Source: an uncultured Dermabacteraceae bacterium
Lineage (GTDB): Bacteria; Actinomycetota; Actinomycetes; Actinomycetales; Dermabacteraceae
DNA length: 5,951 bases
Direction: 5' to 3'
Assembly (NCBI GenBank): GCA_943913905.1
Contig: CALTZZ010000134.1
Span: 1-5,951, forward strand
This document shows positions 5,932 through 5,951 of the stretch, piece after piece; position 1 is the first letter of the stretch; every line of letters begins with the position of its first letter. The position numbers and the translations under genes are program-made. Below the pieces are notes generated by a model. It was not told where the DNA came from. It made no database searches and saw only the letters and a program-made list of their open reading frames with translations.

Positions 5932-5951
5932 GGTGTGCCCTGCTCCACACC
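5932..5951. other. Six-base inverted repeat at the right edge, possible start of a terminator
   Basis: GGTGTG (5932-5937) and CACACC (5946-5951) are perfect arms around an 8-base loop. The window ends at the last base of the second arm, so a following T run cannot be checked. It lies 34 bases after the stop of the last gene, a reasonable place for an intrinsic terminator. Six pairs are not much in GC-rich DNA. The remaining bases from 5898 to 5931 show no gene. Confidence 0.25.

Noticed and set aside
5418..5948. 176-codon open frame on the minus strand over the last gene
   Set aside because: Arg/Leu/His-rich composition with no recognisable motifs, and it lies opposite a + strand frame with good start signals close behind ffh.

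Overview
The window is GC-rich and carries four genes, all on the + strand: ftsY (left end cut), a glnD-like gene broken by a frameshift, ffh, and a small acidic gene of unknown function. Several traits point to a high-GC Gram-positive actinobacterium. FtsY has a long acidic proline/glutamate-rich N-terminal region. Ffh starts with MFNNLSDR and ends in a Gly/Met/Lys-rich tail that includes SGNPAKRA. glnD sits between the two SRP GTPase genes, and GTG start codons occur. A small-genome lineage such as an Actinomycetaceae-like organism is possible, but that is only a guess.

Layout. Bases 2-1084 encode the acidic linker and complete NG GTPase domain of FtsY, the SRP receptor. Twelve bases later begins a gene homologous along its whole length to GlnD, the bifunctional PII nucleotidyltransferase and nucleotidyl-removing enzyme (1097-3519). 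It is split at a run of ten G (1555-1564): the first 156 codons are in one frame and everything after is in the -1 frame. A 137-base gap (3520-3656) holds a possible -10 box, a strong nested hairpin and a ribosome-binding site for ffh, whose likely start is GTG 3657. Six bases after ffh is a 213-residue acidic protein (5256-5897) that may carry three degenerate DivIVA-type repeats. The last 54 bases contain only half of a possible hairpin.

How the parts fit. FtsY and Ffh are the two GTPases that meet at the membrane to hand ribosome-nascent-chain complexes to SecYEG. In many actinobacteria the same locus carries ftsY, amtB, glnK, glnD and ffh in that order. Here amtB (ammonium channel) and glnK (the PII protein that GlnD modifies) are absent. 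The remaining glnD has lost key residues in the nucleotidyltransferase site, the HD hydrolase site and both ACT domains, while keeping its overall length and domain order.

The most interesting object is this orphaned, active-site-dead, frameshifted GlnD. It is either a pseudogene caught in decay after loss of the PII system, or a repurposed non-catalytic protein whose expression may depend on slippage at the G run.
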